A stretch of DNA of 12,543 nucleotides from Acidobacteriota bacterium (GTDB lineage: Bacteria; Acidobacteriota; Terriglobia; Bryobacterales; Bryobacteraceae), in the NCBI GenBank assembly GCA_018268875.1, contig JAFDVT010000796.1, positions 1 through 12,543 of the forward strand. The letters run 5' to 3'. Of this stretch, positions 1 through 6,911 are shown piece by piece. Numbering within the stretch: position 1 is the stretch's first letter; each line of letters opens with the position of its first letter. Below the pieces are notes generated by a model. The model worked only from the letters and a program-made list of their open reading frames with translations. It did no database searches and was not told the origin of the DNA. The position numbers were made by a program, and so were the translations under genes.

Positions 1-96
1 AACATCGAATCCGGCATGAACGTGACCATCAAAGCCGGCGTCCAGTTGAACATCGAGTCCGGCGTCGCGCTGACGTTGAAGGCCGGCGCGAGTTCG
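1..96 (+). repeat. Two 48-bp units encoding VgrG beta-helix octads
   Basis: Bases 1-48 and 49-96 are diverged tandem copies, each beginning AACATCGA(A/G)TCCGGC. Each unit encodes two octapeptides of the pattern NIESGxxx / TxKAGxxx. This matches the octad repeat of the gp5-like triple-stranded beta-helix. The array probably continues upstream of the window. Confidence 0.75.
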
Positions 97-1497
97 ATTC
101 AGATCAATCCGGGCGGCATTCAGGTGGCGGGTACGCCGATGCTGATGTTGAATTGCCCGGGTGGTCCGCCGCCGCCGGTCATGCCGGTGGTGATTCCTCC
201 GTTGATGCCTGCAATGGCTCCTCCGCCAGCTGCTGCGGCAGCAGCGCCCGCGGCCCCCGCTGCCCCCGCTGCAGCAGCCGCGGGAGGCGGCGCAAGCGGC
301 GTGGCGAGCAGGATGAACGTCGTCGTGCTTCCGGTGGTAACTTCTCCCGATCCGGTGGCCATGGCGGCCCAGGTTACGAGCCTGGTGGGAGCGGCGCTGG
401 ATGCTGGGACCAAGGTGTTGAGCAACCTGTCGAACATGTTCTTTGACCAGGTGACATCGACCGCCCAGACGCTGATGGAGACCGCGTCGAACATCGGCAC
501 GGCCACGGCGGCCGCCGCCGGACAGGTGGTGAACCAGGTTCTAGGCGCCGTGAACGAGGCCAAGGACAATGTTCAGAACGCCGTCGCAGACGCCAAAAAT
601 CAGGTGGAGAACGCGATCGACGAGGTGAAGGACCAGGCGCAGGAAGCGCTGACGCAGGCCGCCGAGCAGGTGTCCGATCTACAGAACCGGGCCGCGCAGG
701 CGCTCGACCAGGTGCAAGGCCAGTTACAGGACGTGGCGGCGCAAGCGCAGCAGTTGGCGAACCAGGCCATGGAGCAAGGGCAGGAGGCTCTGCAAGGGGC
801 GGCCGAACAGGCGCAGCAGGTGGCCCAGCAGGCGCAGGACGTCGCCAACCAGGCGCAGCAACAGTTGCAGGAGGCGGCCGAGCAGGCGCAACAGATCGCG
901 GACGATGCCAAGGAGCAAGGTCAGCAGGCGCTAAACGCGGCGTCGCAACAGTTGAACGCGGTCGCGCAGCAGGGTCAGCAAGCGGCGGCGGCGGCGCAAC
1001 AGGCCGCGCAGCAGGCCGCGCAACAAACGCAGCAGATGGCCCAACAGGCCATGTCGCAGGCACAGGAACAGGCCACCGCGATGGCGAACCAGGCGGCGCA
1101 GGCTGCTCAACAAGCCCAGCAGCAAGCGGCGCAAGCGGCATCGGCGGCGCAGGAAGCGGCATCGAACGCCGCCAATCAGGCGCAGCAGATGGCCCAACAG
1201 ACGCAGCAGCAAATGCAGGACGCGACCCAGCAATCCACGCAACAGGTACAGCAGGCGGCCGAGCAGGCGGCGGCGCAGGTGGGGCAGGCGGCGCAGCAGG
1301 CCACCCAGCAGGCCGCGCAGGCGGGCCAGATGGCCCAGCAACAGGCGCAGGCAGCCGGCCAGCAGATCTCGAACGCCGCGACCCAGGCCGGCGATCAGAT
1401 CGGCAAGACCGCGGACCAGGCCTTCGGGCAGGTGGGCAACACCGCCGATCAGGCCGCGCAAGGCGTGCAGAACGCGTTCAAAGGACTGGGGAGGTAA
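1..1497 (+). CDS. vgrG: VgrG-type T6SS spike protein, C-terminal part, with long hendecad-repeat tail (5' partial)
   Basis: VgrG trimers form the puncturing spike of the type VI secretion system. The reading frame is open from base 1, so the conserved N-terminal gp27/gp5 part lies upstream of the window; the ATG at 16 is internal to a repeat and is not a credible start. The first residues form the octad pattern of the gp5/VgrG beta-helix (NIESGMNV, TIKAGVQL, NIESGVAL, TLKAGASS), followed by a typical closing segment with IQINPGGIQVAGTP. A Pro/Ala-rich linker follows (bases about 160-300), then a short hydrophobic stretch, then roughly 320 residues rich in Ala, Gln and Asn that read as helix with 11-residue repeats. 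No toxin domain or catalytic motif is visible in the tail. The stop lies 9 bases before the PAAR gene, so the two are surely co-transcribed. Assignment rests on the beta-helix octads and the T6SS neighbours; the tail's role is unknown. Confidence 0.8.
   Translation, partial: NIESGMNVTIKAGVQLNIESGVALTLKAGASSIQINPGGIQVAGTPMLMLNCPGGPPPPVMPVVIPPLMPAMAPPPAAAAAAPAAPAAPAAAAAGGGASGVASRMNVVVLPVVTSPDPVAMAAQVTSLVGAALDAGTKVLSNLSNMFFDQVTSTAQTLMETASNIGTATAAAAGQVVNQVLGAVNEAKDNVQNAVADAKNQVENAIDEVKDQAQEALTQAAEQVSDLQNRAAQALDQVQGQLQDVAAQAQQLANQAMEQGQEALQGAAEQAQQVAQQAQDVANQAQQQLQEAAEQAQQIADDAKEQGQQALNAASQQLNAVAQQGQQAAAAAQQAAQQAAQQTQQMAQQAMSQAQEQATAMANQAAQAAQQAQQQAAQAASAAQEAASNAANQAQQMAQQTQQQMQDATQQSTQQVQQAAEQAAAQVGQAAQQATQQAAQAGQMAQQQAQAAGQQISNAATQAGDQIGKTADQAFGQVGNTADQAAQGVQNAFKGLGR
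532..1479 (+). repeat. Ala/Gln/Asn-rich hendecad region in the VgrG tail
   Basis: From base 532 the protein can be cut into consecutive 11-residue units without gaps: NQVLGAVNEAK (532-564), DNVQNAVADAK (565-597), NQVENAIDEVK (598-630), DQAQEALTQAA, EQVSDLQNRAA and so on. The early units keep N/D-Q/N-V/A at the start, Ala or a hydrophobic residue at positions 6-7, and often Lys at 11. Later units drift into Gln/Ala runs where the phase is harder to follow. The periodicity resembles LEA group 3, apolipoprotein-like and right-handed coiled-coil helices. Codons vary between CAA/CAG and GCG/GCC/GCA, so the repeat is kept at protein level and is not a fresh DNA expansion. Confidence 0.7.
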
Positions 1498-1506
1498 CAC
1501 AGACTC

Positions 1507-3069
1507 ATGCCTCCCATGCCAGCGTCCCGTGTAGGGGACTTTCACATGTGTCCGATGGTGACACCCGGCGCACCGCCAGTTCCGCACGTCGGCGGACCTG
1601 TGCTGCCGCCCGGTGGCATCACGGTCCTGATCGGCGCGATGCCGGCGGCGCGGGTAAGCGATATGTGCGTCTGCGTGGGTCCACCGGACGCGATCGTGAT
1701 GGGTTCGCCGACTGTCATCACGATGAACATGCCGCAGGCGCGGATCATGGATCCAACGTCGCACGGCGGAATGTTGATGGTGGGTTGCCCGACCGTGATT
1801 GTCGGGGACATGGCCTCGCCGGCGCCTCCATCGGCGCCTTCGGTCAACGTACCGGCGATTCCGTTCGCTCCGCCGTTGCCGAAGCCTCCGGCCGTGGACG
1901 TTCCGGCGGTCGCGCTGCCGGCCGTGCCTCCGGTGCCGGGACTTCCGCCCGCGACAGTGCCACCTTTCCCGCAACTGCCACCATTTCCCGATTTGGGGGG
2001 CGTCAGCAGCCAGGGGTTATCGGCGGCGGGCAACGTCATGAACCAGGCGCTCGAGTCGCTGCAGTCGACGGCGAGCCAGGCCATGGGAGCGGCGAGCGGC
2101 GTTGCGGCGGCGGTGCAGAGCGCGGCGTCGACCGCGGCGTCCCAGTTCAATTCGGCGATGAACCAGGTGCAGGACACGGCGAACCAGACAATCAACGCGG
2201 TGAGCCAGGCATCGCAGAACGCCGTCAACCAGGCCGCAAGCCAGATTACGAGCCTCGCCAATCAGGCGGCGGCGACGGCCAACGCCGTGCAGCAGCAGGC
2301 GGCGGCCACCGTGCAGCAGTTGACGGATGTGGCAAACCAGGCGGTCGCGACCGGGCAGCAGGCAGTAGCGCAAGCGGCCAATCAGGCGGCCAAGGCGATG
2401 AACCAGGCCCAGCAGACGGCCGCGCAGGCACAGGCGCAGTTGCAGCAGGCGGCCACTCAAGCCCAGCAGATGGCGTCGCAGGCGGCTGCGCAGGGGCAGC
2501 AGATGGTCAACCAGGTGTCGCAACAGGTTTCCCAAACACTGAACCAGGCGCAGCAGACGGCGCAGGCCGCTGCCGCACAGGCCGCGCAAGCGGCGCAACA
2601 AGCCCAACAAGCCGTCCAGCAAGCGTCCGCGCAAGCGCAGCAGCAAATGGCGGCGACGGCGAACCAGGTCGCCAACACAGCGGCGGCGGCCGCGAATCAG
2701 GCGACGGCGGCGGCCCAGGCCGCGGCCAACAACGCGCAGCAGCAGATGCAGCAGACGCAGCAACAAGCGCAGCAAGCCGCCGAACAGGCGGCGCAACAGG
2801 TACAAGGAGCGGCGCAGCAGGCGGCCAATCAGGTCGGGCAAGCGGCCAATCAGGCGGCGCAACAAGCCACTGGCGCGGCGCAACAGGCGGCTCGCGATGC
2901 CGCCAGCCAGGCGACGCAAGCGGCCCAGGAAGCGGCCGGACAAGCCACGCAAGCAGCGCAGCAAGCGGCGCAGCAGACGCAGCAGGCCGCCAACCAGATG
3001 GCGAAGAATACCCAGCAGGCGATGGACAACCTCCCCAAGCCGCCGGCCGGGCCTCCGAAGTTGTTTTGA
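1507..3069 (+). CDS. PAAR-domain T6SS spike-tip protein with long hendecad-repeat tail
   Basis: PAAR proteins cap the VgrG trimer with a zinc-bound cone. Residues 1-101 form the PAAR domain. The motif MP-x-x-R-x-x-D occurs three times (residues 4-11, 45-52, 75-82), and the middle copy contains the literal P-A-A-R. H13, H27, C54 or C56, and H86 are likely zinc ligands. Residues about 102-175 form a Pro-rich linker. Residues about 178-505 are Ala/Gln/Asn-rich helix with 11-residue periodicity, much like the tail of the upstream VgrG. The last 15 residues are Pro/Lys-rich. No enzymatic toxin domain can be seen. The start is supported by GGGAGG at 1489-1494, 12 bases upstream, inside the end of vgrG. 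At 520 residues it is far longer than a bare PAAR protein (about 100), so it is an extended or evolved PAAR of unknown cargo. Confidence 0.88.
   Translation: MPPMPASRVGDFHMCPMVTPGAPPVPHVGGPVLPPGGITVLIGAMPAARVSDMCVCVGPPDAIVMGSPTVITMNMPQARIMDPTSHGGMLMVGCPTVIVGDMASPAPPSAPSVNVPAIPFAPPLPKPPAVDVPAVALPAVPPVPGLPPATVPPFPQLPPFPDLGGVSSQGLSAAGNVMNQALESLQSTASQAMGAASGVAAAVQSAASTAASQFNSAMNQVQDTANQTINAVSQASQNAVNQAASQITSLANQAAATANAVQQQAAATVQQLTDVANQAVATGQQAVAQAANQAAKAMNQAQQTAAQAQAQLQQAATQAQQMASQAAAQGQQMVNQVSQQVSQTLNQAQQTAQAAAAQAAQAAQQAQQAVQQASAQAQQQMAATANQVANTAAAAANQATAAAQAAANNAQQQMQQTQQQAQQAAEQAAQQVQGAAQQAANQVGQAANQAAQQATGAAQQAARDAASQATQAAQEAAGQATQAAQQAAQQTQQAANQMAKNTQQAMDNLPKPPAGPPKLF
2038..3021 (+). repeat. 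Ala/Gln/Asn-rich hendecad region in the PAAR-protein tail
   Basis: Starting near residue 178, the tail consists almost only of Ala, Gln, Asn, Thr, Ser, Val and Met. An 11-residue phase can be read through much of it, for example MNQVQDTANQT, INAVSQASQNA, VNQAASQITSL, ANQAAATANAV, TDVANQAVATG and QQAVAQAANQA. It has almost no charged residues, whereas the first units of the VgrG tail contain Lys, Asp and Glu. Shared ancestry with the VgrG tail is plausible, but low complexity makes convergence possible too. Confidence 0.65.
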
Positions 3070-3094
3070 GTTGAGCGGGCGAAGTTTGTACAGT
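3066..3094 (+). promoter_or_regulatory. Weak candidate sigma70 promoter before the FHA-DUF4123 gene
   Basis: TTGAGT (3066-3071), a 17-base spacer and TACAGT (3089-3094) match four of six bases in each box. The -35 box overlaps the stop of the PAAR gene. It would give the FHA-DUF4123/tssK pair its own start within the T6SS operon. Matches at this level arise often by chance. Confidence 0.25.
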
Positions 3095-3121
3095 ATCAGG
3101 AAGGCGGGTTAGCGAAAAGAT

Positions 3122-4336
3122 ATGCGCGCGATCTTCGAGGTTGTTGAGGGACCCCTCGCCGGACGGCGAATCGAGTTGAACCCGGGGCAGTCCATCGCGT
3201 TCGGACGCACCACCAAATCCGACGTTTCGATTCCAGGCGACGGCTATATGTCCGGCCGCCATTTTGAAGTTCAAAACGCCGCCGGCGCCTTTCTGGTGCG
3301 CGATCTTGGCTCGTCCAATGGCACGTTTGTGAACGGCGCGCGTGTGAACGAACAGCCGTTGCAGGACGAGGACATGATTGCCGCCGGTTCGAGCAAGTTC
3401 CGGTTGCACGTGGAGTTCGACACGGAAGCGGACTTTTCGAAGACCAGCACAATTCCCGCGCAGTTTCTGTTCGAAAAGACGATTGAGCAGGGCCAACAGC
3501 CCGCAATCGGCACGACGACCGGTGGAGCGCCGCCACTGCCTCCCGTTCCGCCGCTGCCGGTAACCGGCGCGCCTCCGCCGCCGCTGGGCAACTCACAAGC
3601 TCCACCGCCTCCGCCTCCACTGCCCGTAACCGGTGGCCCACCACCATTGGAAACGGCGTTTTCGCCGTTTGGCGAACCGCCGGCGTCCTCGCCCGTGCCG
3701 CCACCTCCGCCTCCGCCGCTACCGCCGGGGATGTTCGGCGGACCTCCACCCGTGCCCGCGCCTCCGGTGATGCCACCGCCGCCGCCACCGAAGCCGGTGG
3801 ATCCGTGGGAGAGTTTCAGCGAGCGCGAGCGTCGCCTGCTGCAGAAGCTGTTTTCCCGCCAGGAACCTGTCTACGCCGTGTTGGACGCCACCAAGGACAT
3901 GCTGGTGCGCGCGTTTGTGGAAGCCTGCGGCGAGCCTTGCGTCGCCCTGACAGAAACGCTCGTGCAGAACAAGCCGGGCATCGGCTGTTATCTGGTCGCG
4001 GTGTCGCCGACGGCGACCAAACTTCTGGATTTCCTGATCCGCGACGGCTGGAGCAAGAATTGGGGTGTGTACTGCACCTCGGGCGCTGGCCTCGAAGCGG
4101 TGGCGACCCATCTGCGGAACGTCATCAACGTCTACACGGCGGCGGGGCTTCCGTTCCAGCTTCGTTTGCAGGAACCGGTGCTGTTGCGAACCTTCCTCCC
4201 CGGTTTGCTGCCGCATGAGGCGACGGCGATACTCGGCCCGCTGTCGTCGTTTGTCGTCGAAGGTCCGTCGGGCGAGATGATGACCATCACCAGTGGTTCG
4301 CACGGAGTGAGCGCGGACGTGGTGAGATTGGACTAG
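3122..4336 (+). CDS. FHA domain-DUF4123 fusion: T6SS adaptor/chaperone-like protein
   Basis: Residues 1-100 form a forkhead-associated domain, a phosphothreonine-binding module. The expected binding residues are present: G28-R29, S44 and H47 in SGRH, and N66 in DLGSSNGTFVNG. Residues about 130-228 form a linker with several Pro runs. Residues about 230-385 match DUF4123, the T6SS adaptor family (Tap/TEC) that helps load effectors onto VgrG: a YAVLDAT start, a central LLDFLIRDGWSKNWGVY segment, and a RLQEPVLLRTFLP strand leading to LGPLSSFVVEG near the end. The start at 3122 follows a weak purine stretch (GCGAAAAGA) 52 bases after the PAAR gene, and tssK begins 12 bases after its stop. Position and domains together suggest an adaptor for the neighbouring VgrG/PAAR that may respond to threonine phosphorylation. 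Both domain calls are firm; the regulatory role is inferred, and no kinase or phosphatase gene is in the window. Confidence 0.85.
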   Translation: MRAIFEVVEGPLAGRRIELNPGQSIAFGRTTKSDVSIPGDGYMSGRHFEVQNAAGAFLVRDLGSSNGTFVNGARVNEQPLQDEDMIAAGSSKFRLHVEFDTEADFSKTSTIPAQFLFEKTIEQGQQPAIGTTTGGAPPLPPVPPLPVTGAPPPPLGNSQAPPPPPPLPVTGGPPPLETAFSPFGEPPASSPVPPPPPPPLPPGMFGGPPPVPAPPVMPPPPPPKPVDPWESFSERERRLLQKLFSRQEPVYAVLDATKDMLVRAFVEACGEPCVALTETLVQNKPGIGCYLVAVSPTATKLLDFLIRDGWSKNWGVYCTSGAGLEAVATHLRNVINVYTAAGLPFQLRLQEPVLLRTFLPGLLPHEATAILGPLSSFVVEGPSGEMMTITSGSHGVSADVVRLD

Positions 4337-4348
4337 TAACCGGCACAC

Positions 4349-5704
4349 ATGAAGCGGCTCCAACCAGTCATATGGATGAAGGGAACGTTCCTCAGTCCGC
4401 AGTATCTGCAGACGCAGGACCGTTTCATCGAAAGTTCCCTGCAGTTCCAGTTGCAGGGCCTGACGTATGCGGGATACGGCGTGCAGCGCCTGGTGATCAA
4501 CCAGGAAGCGCTGGACGCCGGCTACATCACGATTTCCGAAGCCTCGGGGATTCTGCCCGACGGCTTGCTGTTCGACATCCCGGACGCGGACCAGGCGCCG
4601 CCTCCCAAGCCTTTGGCGGATGCGTTCGAACAGGACCAACGGGCTTGCGATGTGTTCCTGGCGGTGCCGCATTACCGCGAAAAAGGGTTGAACGTCTCGC
4701 TGGCGCGCAATGCGGCCGACACGCGCTACCTGGCCGAAATCGCGATGCTCCGCGACGAGAACACCGGGCTTTCCGAACGTCCCATCCAGGTGGCGCGCAA
4801 GAATTTCCGCGTGCTGGTGGAAGGCGAATCCCAAAAGAATTATTCGGTGATCCGGATTTGCCGCGTGCTGAAGTCGGCGGCAGGCAAGTTCGAGATCGAC
4901 ACCAACGTTGTGCCTCCGCTGCTGGACTTTTCGGCCAGCGCGAGGATCAACGGCATCGCCCGCAGACTGGTCGAAATTCTCGCCGCGAAAAGCAGCCAGC
5001 TGTCGAGCATGCGACGGCAGAAGAACCTGTCGCTCGCCGAGTTCGGGTTGGCCGACATCGCGAGCTTCTGGCTGCTGTACACGATCAATTCGCATTTCCC
5101 GATCTTCCACCACCTGTTTGAGACGCATCGCGGGCACCCGGAACGGTTGTACGCGCAGATGCTCGCGCTGGCCGGTAGCCTGACGACCTTTTCGAAGGAC
5201 CTCCATCCGCGGGACCTTCCGAAGTACGACCACGACGACCTGGGCAATTGCTTTGCCAAGCTCGACGAGTCCATCCGGTATTTGCTCGAAACCGTGGTGC
5301 CGAGCAACTTCATTTCGCTGCCGCTGAAGCTGACGCAAACCTCGATTTACTCGACGCCGCTGCAGGACGACAAGTACCTGCAGAACACGAAGATGTTCCT
5401 GGCGATGCAGAGCGAAGCGGACGAGGGCAAGGTGATTTCGAGCGCGCCGTATCTGGTCAAAGTCTGTTCGGCGAACCACATCGAACACCTGGTCCAGCGG
5501 GCGCTGCCGGGGTTGACTTTAACCCACGTGCCGAGGCCGCCGAGCGCGATCCCGATCAAGGTGAATTACACCTACTTCAGCATCAACCAGTCGGGCGCTT
5601 GTTGGGAAGCGATTCAGCGGGCGAGGAACCTGGCGGCGCACGTCCCGGGCGACTTTCCGAACCCCAATCTCGAGCTTTTGATCCTGCTGCCGGAAGCGCG
5701 GTAA
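4349..5704 (+). CDS. tssK: Type VI secretion system baseplate subunit TssK
   Basis: TssK is the trimeric baseplate protein that links the T6SS wedge (TssE/F/G) to the membrane complex (TssJLM). The family signature is clear at the N-terminus: VIWMKGTFLSPQYLQTQD, the diverged form of the usual V-W-x-G-M-F-L-x-P-Q-H-x-Q motif, followed by a shoulder region with GYITISEASGILPDG and a PPP run near residue 89. The middle helical part and the C-terminal domain (ending EAIQRARNLAAHVPGDFPNPNLELLIL) are complete. Its 451 residues match the usual length of about 445. It starts 12 bases after the FHA-DUF4123 stop with no strong ribosome site, so translation is probably coupled. Other core genes (tssB, C, E, F, G, J, L, M, clpV) are not in the window and would be expected upstream. 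Downstream, the T6SS cluster ends here. Confidence 0.92.
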   Translation: MKRLQPVIWMKGTFLSPQYLQTQDRFIESSLQFQLQGLTYAGYGVQRLVINQEALDAGYITISEASGILPDGLLFDIPDADQAPPPKPLADAFEQDQRACDVFLAVPHYREKGLNVSLARNAADTRYLAEIAMLRDENTGLSERPIQVARKNFRVLVEGESQKNYSVIRICRVLKSAAGKFEIDTNVVPPLLDFSASARINGIARRLVEILAAKSSQLSSMRRQKNLSLAEFGLADIASFWLLYTINSHFPIFHHLFETHRGHPERLYAQMLALAGSLTTFSKDLHPRDLPKYDHDDLGNCFAKLDESIRYLLETVVPSNFISLPLKLTQTSIYSTPLQDDKYLQNTKMFLAMQSEADEGKVISSAPYLVKVCSANHIEHLVQRALPGLTLTHVPRPPSAIPIKVNYTYFSINQSGACWEAIQRARNLAAHVPGDFPNPNLELLILLPEAR

Positions 5705-5736
5705 GAAAGCATACAAGTTCCTGAAACGCGAGGGGC

Positions 5737-5765
5737 TTGACACCCGTCTTGCGAACAGTCACCAT
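5737..5765 (+). promoter_or_regulatory. Candidate promoter for the FecR-domain gene
   Basis: A perfect TTGACA (-35) lies at 5737-5742. At the best spacing of 17 bases the -10 is CACCAT (5760-5765), only three of six. It sits between tssK and the ribosome site at 5772, the right place for a separate promoter of the FecR gene, but the poor -10 leaves it uncertain. Confidence 0.3.
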
Positions 5766-5784
5766 GTCGGCAGGAGTGTCAGTT

Positions 5785-6897
5785 ATGCGCCAGAACATTT
5801 ACGCGCTTTGCGCGGCCGCGGCGGTTGTATTGGGGTCCACCCAATTGCACGCCCAGCTTGTGATTTCGGCAAAGTCCGGCGTCATCAATTACTACGAAGG
5901 CGACGTAAAGGCTGGTGGGGCGGCCGTTGAGTCGAAAAACGGCAAGTTCCCAGAGTGGCAAAAAGATCAGGAACTGGTTACGACCGAAGGCCGCGCGGAG
6001 GTTTTGTTGACCCCGGGCGTATTCCTTCGTCTCGCCGAGAACACTACCGCTTCGATGGTGGACAACCGGCTTTCTGACACCCGCGTTCGCCTGATGAATG
6101 GATCCGTGCTTTTGGAATGCGCGGAATTGCTGGAAGGCAATGCGGTGACGCTCCTGTATAAGGACTACGCGTTCACGGTTCGTAAACCCGGGCTGTACCG
6201 CCTCGATTCGGAGGCCGGCACGATCCGGGTGTTCGAAGGCGAAATGCTCGTGGCCGGCGGCGGCCAAACGCTGACGCTCAAAAAGGGCAAGATGGCGCAG
6301 TTGGGCGGCGTTCTGGTGGCCTCGAAGTTCGACCAGAAGCAGAACGACGCGTTTTACCGCTGGGCCTCGCGTCGAGCGGAACCGCTCTCGGTTGCCAGCT
6401 TTTCTTCCGCGCGCAGCATCTACAGCGGCGGACAGATGTGGAATTACGGCGGCTGGGCGTACAACCCGTACTTCGGCTTCTACACCTATGTGCCGTACCG
6501 CGGTTTCTACAACAGCCCGTTTGGCTACCAGTTCTACAGCCCGGTGGTGATCACCAACCTGTACAACAACCTGGCCTACGCGAATGCGTACCGGCAGAGC
6601 CAGGCGATTCAGAATCGCGAATCGGCGTTTTCGGCGGGCCGCGAGGCGATGACCAGCCGCGGCGAAATGATGCGCGGCGGGTTTGACAACGGCGGCGCCT
6701 TCGGTGCCAACGGCGGCTACAGCGGCCGCGGCGGCATGATCAACAGTTCCAGTTCGATGGGCGTAGGCACTGGCAGCACTGGCATTTCGGCCGGCGGTGG
6801 CGCGCCTTCCCGCGGCGATATCGGTGGCGGTGGCGGCGCCGCTGTCGGCGGAGGCGGCGGTGGTGGTGGTTCGCGCGGCGGCGGCAGCGGCCGTTAA
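5785..6897 (+). CDS. Exported FecR-domain protein with Tyr-rich segment and Gly-rich tail
   Basis: The ATG at 5785 is preferred over the in-frame TTG at 5737 and ATG at 5764 because AGGAG (5772-5776) lies 8 bases ahead of it. It also begins a good signal peptide: MRQN, a hydrophobic stretch, then a likely cut after LHA at residues 21-23. Residues about 25-190 show the FecR-like pattern: a threshold strand with E-L-V-T-T-E-G-R-A-E-V-L-L-T-P-G, FLRLAENTTASM, and VRLMNGSVLLE. Residues about 212-260 are very rich in Tyr, Phe, Gly and Pro. The last 60 residues are Gly/Ser-rich with few bulky residues. No N-terminal anchor or sigma-factor-binding part of true FecR is present, so this is a secreted or envelope protein that reuses the domain. 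Function unknown; a structural or surface role is a guess. It follows tssK after 80 bases. Confidence 0.8.
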   Translation: MRQNIYALCAAAAVVLGSTQLHAQLVISAKSGVINYYEGDVKAGGAAVESKNGKFPEWQKDQELVTTEGRAEVLLTPGVFLRLAENTTASMVDNRLSDTRVRLMNGSVLLECAELLEGNAVTLLYKDYAFTVRKPGLYRLDSEAGTIRVFEGEMLVAGGGQTLTLKKGKMAQLGGVLVASKFDQKQNDAFYRWASRRAEPLSVASFSSARSIYSGGQMWNYGGWAYNPYFGFYTYVPYRGFYNSPFGYQFYSPVVITNLYNNLAYANAYRQSQAIQNRESAFSAGREAMTSRGEMMRGGFDNGGAFGANGGYSGRGGMINSSSSMGVGTGSTGISAGGGAPSRGDIGGGGGAAVGGGGGGGGSRGGGSGR

Positions 6898-6911
6898 TTA
6901 ACACAACTTCC

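Noticed and set aside
532..1479. Tandem DNA repeat or CRISPR-like array in the VgrG and PAAR tails
   Set aside because: The repetition is at protein level. Synonymous codons vary, there are no constant repeats with unique spacers, and the frame is open throughout.
931..1974. Long - strand open frames opposite the VgrG and PAAR tails (also 2017-2964 and 2507-3496)
   Set aside because: They encode Arg/Leu-rich low-complexity strings that mirror the Ala/Gln repeat codons. The + strand frames have PAAR and beta-helix motifs.
1548..3074. A 508-codon + strand frame overlapping the whole PAAR gene
   Set aside because: It is the PAAR gene read one frame off. Its Gly/Arg/Ala-rich product has no recognisable pattern, whereas the 1507 frame has the PAAR domain.
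3719..5488. A 589-codon open frame on the - strand opposite the FHA-DUF4123 and tssK genes
   Set aside because: It is antisense to two clearly recognised genes. It is full of Arg, His and Gln as expected from mirrored GC-rich codons, and shows no domain pattern.
5737..5784. Extended start for the FecR gene (TTG 5737 or ATG 5764)
   Set aside because: The extra residues would precede the signal peptide, and the ribosome site AGGAG fits only the ATG at 5785.
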